A stretch of 64,000 nt of DNA from Halobacterium noricense (GTDB taxonomy: Archaea; Halobacteriota; Halobacteria; Halobacteriales; Halobacteriaceae), in NCBI RefSeq assembly GCF_021233435.1, contig NZ_CP089468.1, positions 1,054,001-1,118,000 of the forward strand. The letters are read 5' to 3'. The position numbers and the translations under genes are program-made. Shown here one piece after another: positions 26,033 through 36,246 of the stretch. The notes beneath the pieces were generated by a model. The model did not search any database, was not told where the DNA came from, and saw only the letters and a program-made list of their open reading frames with translations. Within the stretch, counting starts at the first letter, position 1; the number at the start of each line of letters is the position of its first letter.

Positions 26033-26878
26033 GTGTCCCAAGAATCGCTCGACGGCTGGTTCGACGGCGAAGATGGGGAGAGTGACGACACCGACGCGCC
26101 CGCGGACGGTAACGGCGGCACGGGTGAGTTCCCTCGACGTTGCCTGTCGTTCACGGTTCGCGGGCCGTGGGGTCACTTTCGGCGCGTCGAAGGGAACATC
26201 GTCAAGCAGACGTATCGAATCATCCCCCGAACGACGGTCGCGGGCCTGCTCGCCGCAGTGCTCGGGATTGGCCGGGACGAGTACTATGGGCTGTTCGCGC
26301 CGGACACGTCGGCGGTCGCTATCGAACCCGTGCGCGAATTGCGCACGTTAAACATGCCGATGAACACGCTCTCGACCGCGAACGAGTCGATGCAGTCGCT
26401 GAACTCGCGCGGGAAGCTGAGCATGAAACTTCCGGACCCGACGAAGCCCCGCCAACAACACAACTACGAGGTCCTCGTCGAGCCAGCCTACCGTATCGAC
26501 GTCGCGCTCGCCGACGATGCCCGCTACCGGGAACTTCGCAGCCATCTCGAAGCAGGAACGTCGCACTACGTGCCGAGCCTCGGCCTGTCAGAACATCTCG
26601 CGCAACTCGACTACCACGGCGAGTTCGCAATTGAACCGAGGACAAACGACGATACCGTGTCGGTCGATTCAGCCGTTCCGAACGCTGTAGATTCGGTAAT
26701 TCCGGAGCCGGAAACGCGGTGTCAGGTTGAGGAGTCACCGGCGTTCATGGCCGCAGATGCGGGCGGGCGGACGACGCGGTCGTTCACAGCGTACGCCTAC
26801 AACCCCGACACAGGGCCGCTGTCCGTACGGGGTATCAGCGCTGCGACTGTGGATGGGCGGACTGTGGTGTTCGTCTGA
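26033..26878 (+). CDS. cas5: Cas5 (Cas5h) Cascade subunit
   Basis: 281 residues from GTG 26033, 2 bp after cas7. After an acidic N-terminal extension of about 38 residues comes the RAMP domain with the Cas5 pattern FTVRGPWGHFRRVEGNIVKQ and TVAGLLAAVLGIGRDEYY. Cas5 caps the 5' handle of the crRNA. The last base overlaps the cas3 ATG. The N-terminal extension is low-complexity and may be dispensable. Confidence 0.92.
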   Translation: MSQESLDGWFDGEDGESDDTDAPADGNGGTGEFPRRCLSFTVRGPWGHFRRVEGNIVKQTYRIIPRTTVAGLLAAVLGIGRDEYYGLFAPDTSAVAIEPVRELRTLNMPMNTLSTANESMQSLNSRGKLSMKLPDPTKPRQQHNYEVLVEPAYRIDVALADDARYRELRSHLEAGTSHYVPSLGLSEHLAQLDYHGEFAIEPRTNDDTVSVDSAVPNAVDSVIPEPETRCQVEESPAFMAADAGGRTTRSFTAYAYNPDTGPLSVRGISAATVDGRTVVFV

Positions 26879-29502
26879 TGGCGCTAGACCCCAGGCAGCG
26901 ATACTCGCATCCGCCGGAGAATGGACGGGACGGCCGGCTCTTACTGGACCATCTCCGTGACGTTGCGGCCCGAGTCGACCACGTCGTTCCGGAGCATGCG
27001 ACAACGCCGAACGGGGAGCCGTTACGTGAGGTGGTGCGGCGACTCGCGCTCGTCCACGACCTCGGGAAGGCGACAACGTGGTTCCAGCAGTACATCGACT
27101 CGGACCGCCGGGACCCGTCAAACGACGCGTTGCGGTATCACGCACCACTCGGGTCGTTTGCGGCATACTTCGTCCTCGACGACGCTGGCTACGACGCGGA
27201 AACGTGTCTGGCGGGATTTATTGCGGTTGCGAAACACCACGGCCAGCTCCCGGACGTTCTCGGGTACGTGTACAATCGAACAGTCAGTGACCAACAGGGA
27301 CGCGGCGAACGCATTACTGCCCTGAAGAAACAGGCGGTCGATATCAACGACGAAGCCACCGGGGTCGCAGAAGACGTGTTTGCGGACGCCGCTGGCGATG
27401 CCGATGCGTGGCTGGCATTCGCACAGACACTTCTCGATGATTCGCCTGAGTCGTTGTGCAACCAGCTCTCTGGGCTGGTTTCTCGGAACGGCCAAGAAGC
27501 CCGTGGGGGCGTCTCCGATTCGTGCTACGGGCTTGTACTCCGGTGCTGGAGTGCACTCGTGTTCGCGGACAAAACGAGCGCTGCACGGGCAGTATCAGGA
27601 TCAGAGACATACGCGGCTGAGACTCCTGCACTCGATACACTGGACGACTACGTGGACAGTTTGGATGCCGACCCGAAACAGGAGGGAACGCGCTCGCAGC
27701 GTCTCGATTACTGCCGCGACCGTGCGCGCCGGACCGTTATCTCCGCAGCACGTGACTTCGCGGAATCAGGGGGCGGAGTGGCCACCCTGACACTTCCAAC
27801 TGGGATGGGAAAGACACTCACTGGACTGTCCGCGGCCTTCACGATACGGGATGCGTTGGACGGCGAGCGCGTAGTGTACGCGTTGCCGTTCACGAGCATC
27901 ATCGATCAAGTGGTAGACGAACTCAAAAGCATCTACGAGACAGACGGACTCGGGCAACTCCTCACCGCTCACCACCACTTGGAAGCTGCCGAGATTTACG
28001 ACGAACCGGGGAACGACGAGGATGCTGCGGACGAAGCCGATCGGACTGGTGATATTGCCTCCATACTCGGTGAGGCGTGGCGCGCAGGGCTGACTGTGAC
28101 GACGTTCGTACAGCTGTTCGAGAGTCTCGCTGGCCCGCAGAACACGCAATCGATGAAGCTCCCCGCGTTGCAGAACAGCGTTATCGTGCTGGACGAGCCG
28201 CAGAGTCTGCCGCTCGACTGGTGGAAACTCGCCCCACGGCTCGCAGAGGTACTCGTAGACCAGTACGATGCGACGGTCATCGCGATGACAGCGACGCAGC
28301 CACGGCTGTTCGAGAACTCGCTCGGGGAGGTTCCGGAACTCGTCGACGACGAGTACGACTACTTTGACGCTGTCGAGCGCGTCGCATACGAATTCGATGA
28401 CTCGGCTGAACGGTACATCGACACTCAGGATGGCCCAAAGTCGTACCGGGACGCTGCGAGCGAACTCCGCGACACACCCGAGTCCGAGTCGGTGTTAGCA
28501 GTAACGAACACCATCGATAGTGCCCGCGAACTCACGGATTGCGTATCGAAAACGGGGGAATTTGTCGACGTTGGCGGCGTGTACGCACAACTTCTCGACC
28601 GACTTGGCGGTGACGCGGATGCATCCGCTATCGAAGCAGATGCGGTCGCCAAGGCCGTCCGCAACGAGGGTGGGCGCCCACTTCTCCACCTTTCGACGCG
28701 CCTTCGTCCCGTCGACCGGTTGACGCTGGTGGAGACCGCAAAAGAACTCACCGGTAGCAACTGCGGGCTCGTGGTCGTGTCGACGCAGCTCATCGAAGCA
28801 GGCGTCGACATCAGCTTCAACCGCGTATACCGGGATTTTGCGCCACTCGACAGTATCGTCCAGGCCGCCGGCCGTTGCAACCGGTCCTTCGAGCGTGAAC
28901 GTGGCCGTGTCGTCGTCTGGTGGTTGGATGCGCCCGATGAGGAAAGTGAGACCACACCAGCGGCCGCGGTCTACAACCGCGGGACGAAACTGCTGCCCGT
29001 CACGGCAGACGCGATTGCAGCGGTTCGCAAACGCGTCGACGAACTCGACGAGACCGCCCTCGCAAAGACCGCCGTCGAAGAATACTACGAGCGACTAGGT
29101 AGTGAAGGACGTGACGTCGGAAAACAAGAGTACGCGGACTACGTAGACGACGCACGAGCTGACGAACTCGGGGACCTCTCGCTTATCGACCAGCGTCGTT
29201 CGGTTGACGTCCTCGTGACGCGGACTAGCGGAGAGCGTGCCCTTTCGGAAGCGCTCGGCGAAGCTAATCAAACGTATGATTACGACGCACTCAACCGGCT
29301 CCGTGATGCGGTGAAGCCGTTCACGGTGTCCATTCCGCTCTATCGGGGGGACGAGGAAACTCGGGACGCCGTCGGCAGTCTCACGCCTCTTCTTCCAGAC
29401 GATGGACTGTACCAGCTAGACACCCGACAGCACGGCGCGTACTTTGACGCCACGACCGGGTTCGTCGTCCCTGAGAGTACGGTTGACCACCAGTTCTTAT
29501 GA
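26878..29502 (+). CDS. cas3: Cas3 nuclease-helicase
   Basis: 874 residues. An N-terminal HD nuclease domain has the His-Asp pair in LVHDLGKATTWFQQY (about residues 58-60) and further metal-binding His residues in AKHHGQLPD. A superfamily 2 helicase follows, with Walker A LPTGMGKTLTG (about 306), motif II VLDEPQSLP (about 437), SAT-like motif AMTATQP and motif VI QAAGRCNR. It is recruited by Cascade to nick and degrade the target. Its stop overlaps cas4 by 4 bp. All key motifs are intact. Confidence 0.95.
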   Translation: MALDPRQRYSHPPENGRDGRLLLDHLRDVAARVDHVVPEHATTPNGEPLREVVRRLALVHDLGKATTWFQQYIDSDRRDPSNDALRYHAPLGSFAAYFVLDDAGYDAETCLAGFIAVAKHHGQLPDVLGYVYNRTVSDQQGRGERITALKKQAVDINDEATGVAEDVFADAAGDADAWLAFAQTLLDDSPESLCNQLSGLVSRNGQEARGGVSDSCYGLVLRCWSALVFADKTSAARAVSGSETYAAETPALDTLDDYVDSLDADPKQEGTRSQRLDYCRDRARRTVISAARDFAESGGGVATLTLPTGMGKTLTGLSAAFTIRDALDGERVVYALPFTSIIDQVVDELKSIYETDGLGQLLTAHHHLEAAEIYDEPGNDEDAADEADRTGDIASILGEAWRAGLTVTTFVQLFESLAGPQNTQSMKLPALQNSVIVLDEPQSLPLDWWKLAPRLAEVLVDQYDATVIAMTATQPRLFENSLGEVPELVDDEYDYFDAVERVAYEFDDSAERYIDTQDGPKSYRDAASELRDTPESESVLAVTNTIDSARELTDCVSKTGEFVDVGGVYAQLLDRLGGDADASAIEADAVAKAVRNEGGRPLLHLSTRLRPVDRLTLVETAKELTGSNCGLVVVSTQLIEAGVDISFNRVYRDFAPLDSIVQAAGRCNRSFERERGRVVVWWLDAPDEESETTPAAAVYNRGTKLLPVTADAIAAVRKRVDELDETALAKTAVEEYYERLGSEGRDVGKQEYADYVDDARADELGDLSLIDQRRSVDVLVTRTSGERALSEALGEANQTYDYDALNRLRDAVKPFTVSIPLYRGDEETRDAVGSLTPLLPDDGLYQLDTRQHGAYFDATTGFVVPESTVDHQFL

Positions 29503-30053
29503 GCGACACTGACCCAGTAGAGAAACTCCGTCGAACGGCTCAGGATGAAGCAACGACGGACGAGTTCCGGGTGACGGGCGTGATGATGCAGTACTACGAG
29601 GTTTGTGAGCGCGAACTCTGGTTTGCGTCTCGTCACCTCGAAATCGACCGAGACAACGCCGCCGTCGTGCGCGGTACACAGGTCGACGACTCCGCGTACG
29701 ACGAAAAGCGGCGGAACGTCTCGATTGACGGCATGATTGCCATCGACGTGCTCGAAGATGGTCGAGTGATGGAGGTCAAGCCGTCATCTTCGTTGGTTGA
29801 TCCAGCCAAACTCCAACTGCTGTACTATCTCTGGTATCTCGAACATATCGTCGGTGTTGAGCGTGAGGGCGTACTCGCGCATCCGACAGAACGCCGTCGG
29901 GAAGCCGTCGAACTCACACCCGAAAACGAGCAGTGGGTCGAAGACGCGATTCGGGGCGTCCACGACATCGTCACGCAAGAAACACCACCGGGGGCGGAGG
30001 AAAAGCCGTTCTGTGAGTCGTGTGCGTATCACGACTTCTGCTGGAGTTGTTAA
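29499..30053 (+). CDS. cas4: Cas4 RecB-type adaptation nuclease
   Basis: 184 residues. It has the RecB nuclease core (MIAIDVLEDGRVMEVKPSSS, with the Asp and Glu-x-Lys near residues 82-93) and four Cys for an iron-sulfur cluster: one near the start (YEVCERELWF) and three at the end (CESCAYHDFCWSC). Cas4 selects PAM-containing prespacers and sets their orientation with Cas1-Cas2. It overlaps cas3 by 4 bp and precedes cas1 by 2 bp. Confidence 0.94.
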   Translation: MSDTDPVEKLRRTAQDEATTDEFRVTGVMMQYYEVCERELWFASRHLEIDRDNAAVVRGTQVDDSAYDEKRRNVSIDGMIAIDVLEDGRVMEVKPSSSLVDPAKLQLLYYLWYLEHIVGVEREGVLAHPTERRREAVELTPENEQWVEDAIRGVHDIVTQETPPGAEEKPFCESCAYHDFCWSC

Positions 30054-30055
30054 CG

Positions 30056-31048
30056 ATGACCGAGAACTACCACGTGTTCAGCGACGGACGACTCGAACGG
30101 CACAACGACACGGTCCGCCTCGTGACCGAGGACGACGAGAAGAAATACCTCCCGGTTGAGAACGCGGAGGCTGTCTTCCTCCACGGCCAGATCGACTTCA
30201 ACACCCGATTGGTTTCGTTCCTCAACGACCACGGTGTCGCCGTCCATATCTTCGGCTGGAACGATTACTACGCCGGTTCTGTGATGCCGGAACGCGGCCA
30301 GACCTCCGGTCGGACAGTCACCGAGCAAGTCCGAGCGTACGACGACCCGGAGCATCGGCGACAACTCGCGCGGAAGTTCATTCGCGCAAGCATCCACAAC
30401 ATGCGGGCGAACGTCTCCTACTACGACAACCGCGATCACGACTTTGGGAGCGTTATTACACGTCTCGATACACAGCAGGAGCGGCTCGAACCGGGACTCG
30501 AGATAAACGAACTGATGGGCGTCGAAGCGACCGCTCGTCGCGCATACTACTCGACGTTCGACGACATTCTCCCCGATGGATTCGTCTTCGGGGGTCGAGA
30601 GTATAATCCGCCGAAGAACGAGGTGAATAGTCTCATCTCGTTCGGAAACTCACTCGTGTACGCGAATGTCGTTTCCGCAATTCGGGCAACGGCGCTCGAC
30701 CCAGCGATTAGCTTCCTCCACGAACCAGGCGACCGCCGATACTCACTCTCACTCGACATCGCAGATATATTCAAACCACTGCTCGCTGATCGCGTTATTT
30801 TCCGTCTAGTGAACCGCCAACAAGTCGACATGGGTGACTTCGAGGAGCGGCTGAATGGATGCCTACTCACGGAATCAGGCCGCGAAGCATACTTGAAGGA
30901 ATTTGAACAGATGCTCGATCAAACCGTCGAACATCCGCGATTGAATCGAAAGGTGAGCTACCAGCACCTCCTTCGTGTCGAAGTATACAAGCTGAAAAAG
31001 CACTTGCTGACTGGCGAAGAATACGCCCCCTTCGAGCGATGGTGGTGA
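30056..31048 (+). CDS. cas1: Cas1 spacer-integration enzyme
   Basis: 330 residues from ATG 30056, 2 bp after the cas4 stop. The metal-binding residues of Cas1 are present: Glu in GVEATARRAYY (about 157), His in SFLHEPGDRRYSL (about 220) and Asp in SLDIADIFKP (about 234). Together with Cas2 it inserts new spacers at the leader-repeat junction. Intact Cas1, Cas2 and Cas4 and two identical leaders suggest that both arrays can still grow. Confidence 0.96.
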   Translation: MTENYHVFSDGRLERHNDTVRLVTEDDEKKYLPVENAEAVFLHGQIDFNTRLVSFLNDHGVAVHIFGWNDYYAGSVMPERGQTSGRTVTEQVRAYDDPEHRRQLARKFIRASIHNMRANVSYYDNRDHDFGSVITRLDTQQERLEPGLEINELMGVEATARRAYYSTFDDILPDGFVFGGREYNPPKNEVNSLISFGNSLVYANVVSAIRATALDPAISFLHEPGDRRYSLSLDIADIFKPLLADRVIFRLVNRQQVDMGDFEERLNGCLLTESGREAYLKEFEQMLDQTVEHPRLNRKVSYQHLLRVEVYKLKKHLLTGEEYAPFERWW

Positions 31049-31052
31049 CTAG

Positions 31053-31316
31053 ATGGCGTATTTAATCGTGGTGTACGACGTTGAGGCGGATCGAACCTCG
31101 AAATTTCTGAAGTATCTGCGGCAGTATCTCGTCCACGTCCAGAACTCAGTCTTCGAAGGAGAGCTCACAGCCGGCCAAGCGGTTGACGTCGAAAACACCC
31201 TTGAAGAGATGCTCGAACCCGGCGAGTCGGTAATGGTCTACCAGATGGCCGGCGAAAGCTACGTCGAGCGTTCTGTCTACGGTGAGGACCCGATGGACGA
31301 CCAGCAATTCCTGTAA
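31053..31316 (+). CDS. cas2: Cas2 adaptation protein
   Basis: 87 residues with the Cas2 ferredoxin-like start (AYLIVVYDVEADRTSKFLKY) and the SVFEGELT segment. It bridges two Cas1 dimers in the integration complex. It is the last gene of the operon; its stop is 5 bp before leader 2. Confidence 0.95.
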   Translation: MAYLIVVYDVEADRTSKFLKYLRQYLVHVQNSVFEGELTAGQAVDVENTLEEMLEPGESVMVYQMAGESYVERSVYGEDPMDDQQFL

Positions 31317-31321
31317 GCACT

Positions 31322-31417
31322 CATCGACCCCTGGGGGTTTAGGGACTATTCGGGGTCGACGAAAACAGGGAAGTGTGTACGCGCTGTAGCACCGTTGAAT
31401 GCCCGAAATTGGGCATG
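31322..31417 (+). promoter_or_regulatory. CRISPR leader of array 2
   Basis: These 96 bp lie between cas2 and the first repeat of array 2 and are the exact inverted copy of leader 1. The leader ends in GCCCGAAATTGGGCATG, a short inverted repeat directly before the first repeat that could be an integration-host-factor-like or Cas1 recognition feature. Confidence 0.9.
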
Positions 31418-34400
31418 GTTACAGCAGAACGCTAGTGCGGTTGAAGCGACAACACTGATCGTCACCTCGCTCGTGCCGGTCATCGTTACAGCAGAACGCT
31501 AGTGCGGTTGAAGCCCCCCACTGGTTGGTCTTCGCGACGGCACGGCCGTCGTTACAGCAGAACGCTAGTGCGGTTGAAGCGGCGAAAAAGCCGGGCAAGC
31601 ATGGGGCGCCACCAAGGTTACAGCAGAACGCTAGTGCGGTTGAAGCGTGCTCGCGGACACCGCCGGCGAAATCACCGAGGTGAGTTACAGCAGAACGCTA
31701 GTGCGGTTGAAGCCTGCGGAAGGCTCGGGATGCGACCCGGTGAGCTCGTTACAGCAGAACGCTAGTGCGGTTGAAGCGTCTCCGGGGATGTTCTCGCCCA
31801 GGGCCTCCGCGAGGTTACAGCAGAACGCTAGTGCGGTTGAAGCCTCCCACGCAACCAGGGGACGCAGGAAGCGCCCGAGTTACAGCAGAACGCTAGTGCG
31901 GTTGAAGCACCGCCGCACCAAGCACCCGGACGGTAGCGGGAACCGGGTTACAGCAGAACGCTAGTGCGGTTGAAGCATGTCGTCTAGTTCACCGGCAAGC
32001 CCAACGCGGTTCGTTACAGCAGAACGCTAGTGCGGTTGAAGCCGCCTGCCGGCTGTCGAGGTCGTCGTCGAGGTCGTGTTACAGCAGAACGCTAGTGCGG
32101 TTGAAGCGACTACTATCACAAACCGGGCACGCATCTAGTAGGTCTGTTACAGCAGAACGCTAGTGCGGTTGAAGCGCACGGTGGGAGTACGTGGAACCGC
32201 GAGGAATAGGGTTACAGCAGAACGCTAGTGCGGTTGAAGCCGCGCAAGCGACGAATAGCGATCTCTACCACGGGGTTACAGCAGAACGCTAGTGCGGTTG
32301 AAGCGAGTTCGGCGGCGGTCACCTGTGCGCGCTGGTTCGGTTACAGCAGAACGCTAGTGCGGTTGAAGCCCGAACTCCGGTGTGTACGTGGATTGGAATA
32401 TTGATGTTACAGCAGAACGCTAGTGCGGTTGAAGCAGCTTGTGAACTTCAACACGCCGCCCGGCGAGGGGCGTTACAGCAGAACGCTAGTGCGGTTGAAG
32501 CCAGGAATTGGAGTTCACGGAGCGCATGAAGTGGTAGTTACAGCAGAACGCTAGTGCGGTTGAAGCCTCTCACTCCCGGGACAACTCCGTGGGGTGGCGC
32601 TTGTTACAGCAGAACGCTAGTGCGGTTGAAGCAAGATGGATCTAACGACGGGGGACCTCCAAATCGGTTACAGCAGAACGCTAGTGCGGTTGAAGCGACC
32701 CCGGCGATACTCTCGCCGTGGGTCTGGACGTGGTTACAGCAGAACGCTAGTGCGGTTGAAGCCACCCGAGCGCCACACCGCACGCACTCATACATCTCGT
32801 TACAGCAGAACGCTAGTGCGGTTGAAGCGACTTGATGGCGATGCGGCCCGACGGCCTTGTGTTCGTTACAGCAGAACGCTAGTGCGGTTGAAGCGGATGA
32901 CGAGCGGGGTAAGCTCAAGGTCCGGCCCGGTTACAGCAGAACGCTAGTGCGGTTGAAGCGGATGGCGACGGAAGCGGGGCATGATGAGGCGAAGGGTTAC
33001 AGCAGAACGCTAGTGCGGTTGAAGCACAGTCTGGGGTGCCCCCACGACGGCGACACTGAGTTACAGCAGAACGCTAGTGCGGTTGAAGCGCGTGGGTTGT
33101 CGGGGTAGTTGTTGCATTCGGCGGGTTACAGCAGAACGCTAGTGCGGTTGAAGCCATCGCCTGCCCCTCCTCGACGCCGGGCGGCGGTCGGTTACAGCAG
33201 AACGCTAGTGCGGTTGAAGCCCGTGTTGTCCCGTGCCGCCCGATACCCCGAGGCCGTTACAGCAGAACGCTAGTGCGGTTGAAGCGAGGTCGCATCCCCA
33301 GAGGACGCGGGCGAACTGGAGTTACAGCAGAACGCTAGTGCGGTTGAAGCGCCCGCCCGTGTCAAGTTGCGGGAGTCGGAGCGACCGTTACAGCAGAACG
33401 CTAGTGCGGTTGAAGCACGATGAACGCGTCGCCTTCGGACCCGACGGTCCGGGTTACAGCAGAACGCTAGTGCGGTTGAAGCGACCAGAAGCCATCCGGT
33501 GGGCTCAGGTCGAACCCCGTTACAGCAGAACGCTAGTGCGGTTGAAGCACAGCTGACGCACCTCCATGTACAGCAGCGCAATCCAGTTACAGCAGAACGC
33601 TAGTGCGGTTGAAGCAGGGATCGTACTGCAGCCACGAATGCTATCTTCGAGTTACAGCAGAACGCTAGTGCGGTTGAAGCGTTACCGGGGGCATCCGTCA
33701 GCCCCCATCCTGTCCGTGTTACAGCAGAACGCTAGTGCGGTTGAAGCTTGCGGTGTGTGGGCCTTCGCGGTCCATCTCGGTGGTTACAGCAGAACGCTAG
33801 TGCGGTTGAAGCGTCGATAAATCCGATGCTGGCCCGCAATACGTCTCGTTACAGCAGAACGCTAGTGCGGTTGAAGCGACGCTGACGTGTCGATCGACGC
33901 CACCGCGACTGAGTTACAGCAGAACGCTAGTGCGGTTGAAGCCGTCGGCGTACGACATCACGCACGGCGACCTCGTTACAGCAGAACGCTAGTGCGGTTG
34001 AAGCGACCGACCCGGCGACGTCGCCCGCCTCCGTGATGGAGTTACAGCAGAACGCTAGTGCGGTTGAAGCCTCGCGGGACTCGCGCCGGCAGTGCCGGTG
34101 TTGACAGGTTACAGCAGAACGCTAGTGCGGTTGAAGCCCGGACCTCGTGACCTACGAGGAAACCGAGGACGGGGTTACAGCAGAACGCTAGTGCGGTTGA
34201 AGCCAGCTCGTGCAACGCCATCCCGTTCCACGACTCCTGTTACAGCAGAACGCTAGTGCGGTTGAAGCCTCGCGGGACTCGCGCCGGCAGTGCCGGTGTT
34301 GACAGGTTACAGCAGAACGCTAGTGCGGTTGAAGCCCGGACCTCGTGACCTACGAGGAAACCGAGGACGGGGTTACAGCAGAACGCTAGTGCGGTTGAAG

Positions 34401-36111
34401 CCAGCTCGTGCAACGCCATCCCGTTCCACGACTCCTGTTACAGCAGAACGCTAGTGCGGTTGAAGCCTCGCGGGACTCGCGCCGGCAGTGCCGGTGTTGA
34501 CAGGTTACAGCAGAACGCTAGTGCGGTTGAAGCCCGGACCTCGTGACCTACGAGGAAACCGAGGACGGGGTTACAGCAGAACGCTAGTGCGGTTGAAGCC
34601 AGCTCGTGCAACGCCATCCCGTTCCACGACTCCTGTTACAGCAGAACGCTAGTGCGGTTGAAGCCAGACCGCGAGAAACGAGACGCGAAGCGTGACCTCC
34701 GTTACAGCAGAACGCTAGTGCGGTTGAAGCTCCTCGACGAGTTCGACGCCGACGAAGTCCTCGCGGGTTACAGCAGAACGCTAGTGCGGTTGAAGCCGGG
34801 GACGTCGTCGAGACTAACGCCGACGACGTCGAGTTACAGCAGAACGCTAGTGCGGTTGAAGCGCGACCCGTTCGTGAGCTCGATTTTCGCGCCGGGTTAC
34901 AGCAGAACGCTAGTGCGGTTGAAGCGGCAAGGTCACAAGCAACTAACCCTGCCCGGATGTTACAGCAGAACGCTAGTGCGGTTGAAGCAAGCGACCGGGG
35001 ACGCCGGCGACCTCGTCGAACAGTGTTACAGCAGAACGCTAGTGCGGTTGAAGCAGGCATCGACTTCCTCCTTCCATTCTCGCAGGTGTTGTTACAGCAG
35101 AACGCTAGTGCGGTTGAAGCATTACGGTGTTCGTATGTGACACTGATACGTCCGAGTTACAGCAGAACGCTAGTGCGGTTGAAGCCACCAGTAGGCTCGA
35201 CTGGAGTCAATTCAGCGGTTGTTACAGCAGAACGCTAGTGCGGTTGAAGCTCGCAGACGGCGAAGTGTCGGGGACTAAGCAAACGCGTTACAGCAGAACG
35301 CTAGTGCGGTTGAAGCGACCCGAGCGACGCGCCCGAGTTCTCGGCAGCCCACGTTACAGCAGAACGCTAGTGCGGTTGAAGCAGACGGCGGCTTGACGGC
35401 ATGGAAATTGTCGTTCCGGCCGTTACAGCAGAACGCTAGTGCGGTTGAAGCCGCACACGATTTCAGCCTTCGATACGACGTCGCCGCGTTACAGCAGAAC
35501 GCTAGTGCGGTTGAAGCCGAACTGTACTGCGACCCACGGGGAAGATTACCAGAGTTACAGCAGAACGCTAGTGCGGTTGAAGCGGATTCGCATACTCGAC
35601 TCGTACACACGAGCCCTCGTTACAGCAGAACGCTAGTGCGGTTGAAGCTCGTCGGCCACCTCACTGGTAGCGCCATCGTCGCTCGGTTACAGCAGAACGC
35701 TAGTGCGGTTGAAGCACTCGCGAACCGGGGGTGTCCGAGAACACTCAACGAGTTACAGCAGAACGCTAGTGCGGTTGAAGCCCGTCGCGCTCGTCGCCGC
35801 GCATGTCCGGGAAAGGTTACAGCAGAACGCTAGTGCGGTTGAAGCTCTCTTAAGGCTCGCTGGAAGCCGTGACGAATATACCCGTTACAGCAGAACGCTA
35901 GTGCGGTTGAAGCACTCGGCATCGCCCCGCCCGTCTAACGCCGTGACCCGGTTACAGCAGAACGCTAGTGCGGTTGAAGCCTCCACGACGACGACTGCTC
36001 GTACGACGGACCCGCGTTACAGCAGAACGCTAGTGCGGTTGAAGCTACCAGCGATAACCGACCAACGACCCCTTTCAGCCGGTTACAGCAGAACGCTAGT
36101 GCGGTTGAGGC
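31418..36111 (+). CRISPR. CRISPR array 2: 72 repeats, 71 spacers, transcribed rightward
   Basis: The 30-bp repeat begins GTTACAGCAGAACGC and ends GTGCGGTTGAAGC, identical in all but the last copy, in which GAAGC reads GAGGC (36082-36111). Spacers are mostly 34-38 bp. The newest spacer is 31448-31484. Spacer 7 (31844-31878) matches the newest spacer of array 1. Spacer 26 (33090-33124) nearly matches spacer 45 of array 1. Repeats 41-49 with their spacers form a triplicated block. With array 1 the locus carries 127 spacers. Confidence 0.98.
34041..34634 (+). repeat. Three tandem copies of a 198-bp block of three spacers
   Basis: Spacers at 34071, 34138 and 34204 recur unchanged and in the same order at 34269, 34336 and 34402, and again at 34467, 34534 and 34600. 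The unit of three repeats plus three spacers is 198 bp and 594 bp in total. It arose most simply by unequal recombination between repeats, not by new acquisition. Confidence 0.97.
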
Positions 36112-36170
36112 CGAGGAAAAGACGCGACCTCAACGTTGATTTCGGGTTCAGTTTAGCTGAATACAGGAGC

Positions 36171-36237
36171 TAAGCCCCCACCCTCAACGAGTACCGCAGT
36201 CCGCGCAAGCGGACACGGACCGCAGTAGGGTGGGGAT
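36171..36237 (+). repeat. IS200/IS605-type right-end hairpin at the array 2 trailer
   Basis: CCCCACCCT (36176-36184) pairs with AGGGTGGGG (36227-36235), enclosing an inner hairpin (GTCCGC at 36199, GCGGAC at 36209, loop GCAA). The shared core CCCTCAACGAG...AGTAGGG also occurs in the right end of the tnpB element at 63760-63813. It is therefore probably the remains of a transposon right end or guide-RNA scaffold beside the CRISPR trailer. No attached tnpB frame is visible on its left. Confidence 0.5.
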
Positions 36238-36246
36238 ACAGCGTCC

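Noticed and set aside
28811-28823. Sequence GCTTCAACCGCG inside cas3 resembling the CRISPR repeat
   Set aside because: Only 11-12 bases match and they encode conserved helicase residues (SFNRVYRDF), so the match is chance.
18132-36173. Many frames inside the two CRISPR arrays reading repeated YSRTLVRLK, LQQNASAVEA or ASTALAFCC peptides
   Set aside because: They are translations of the 30-bp repeat in different frames interrupted by spacers, not genes.
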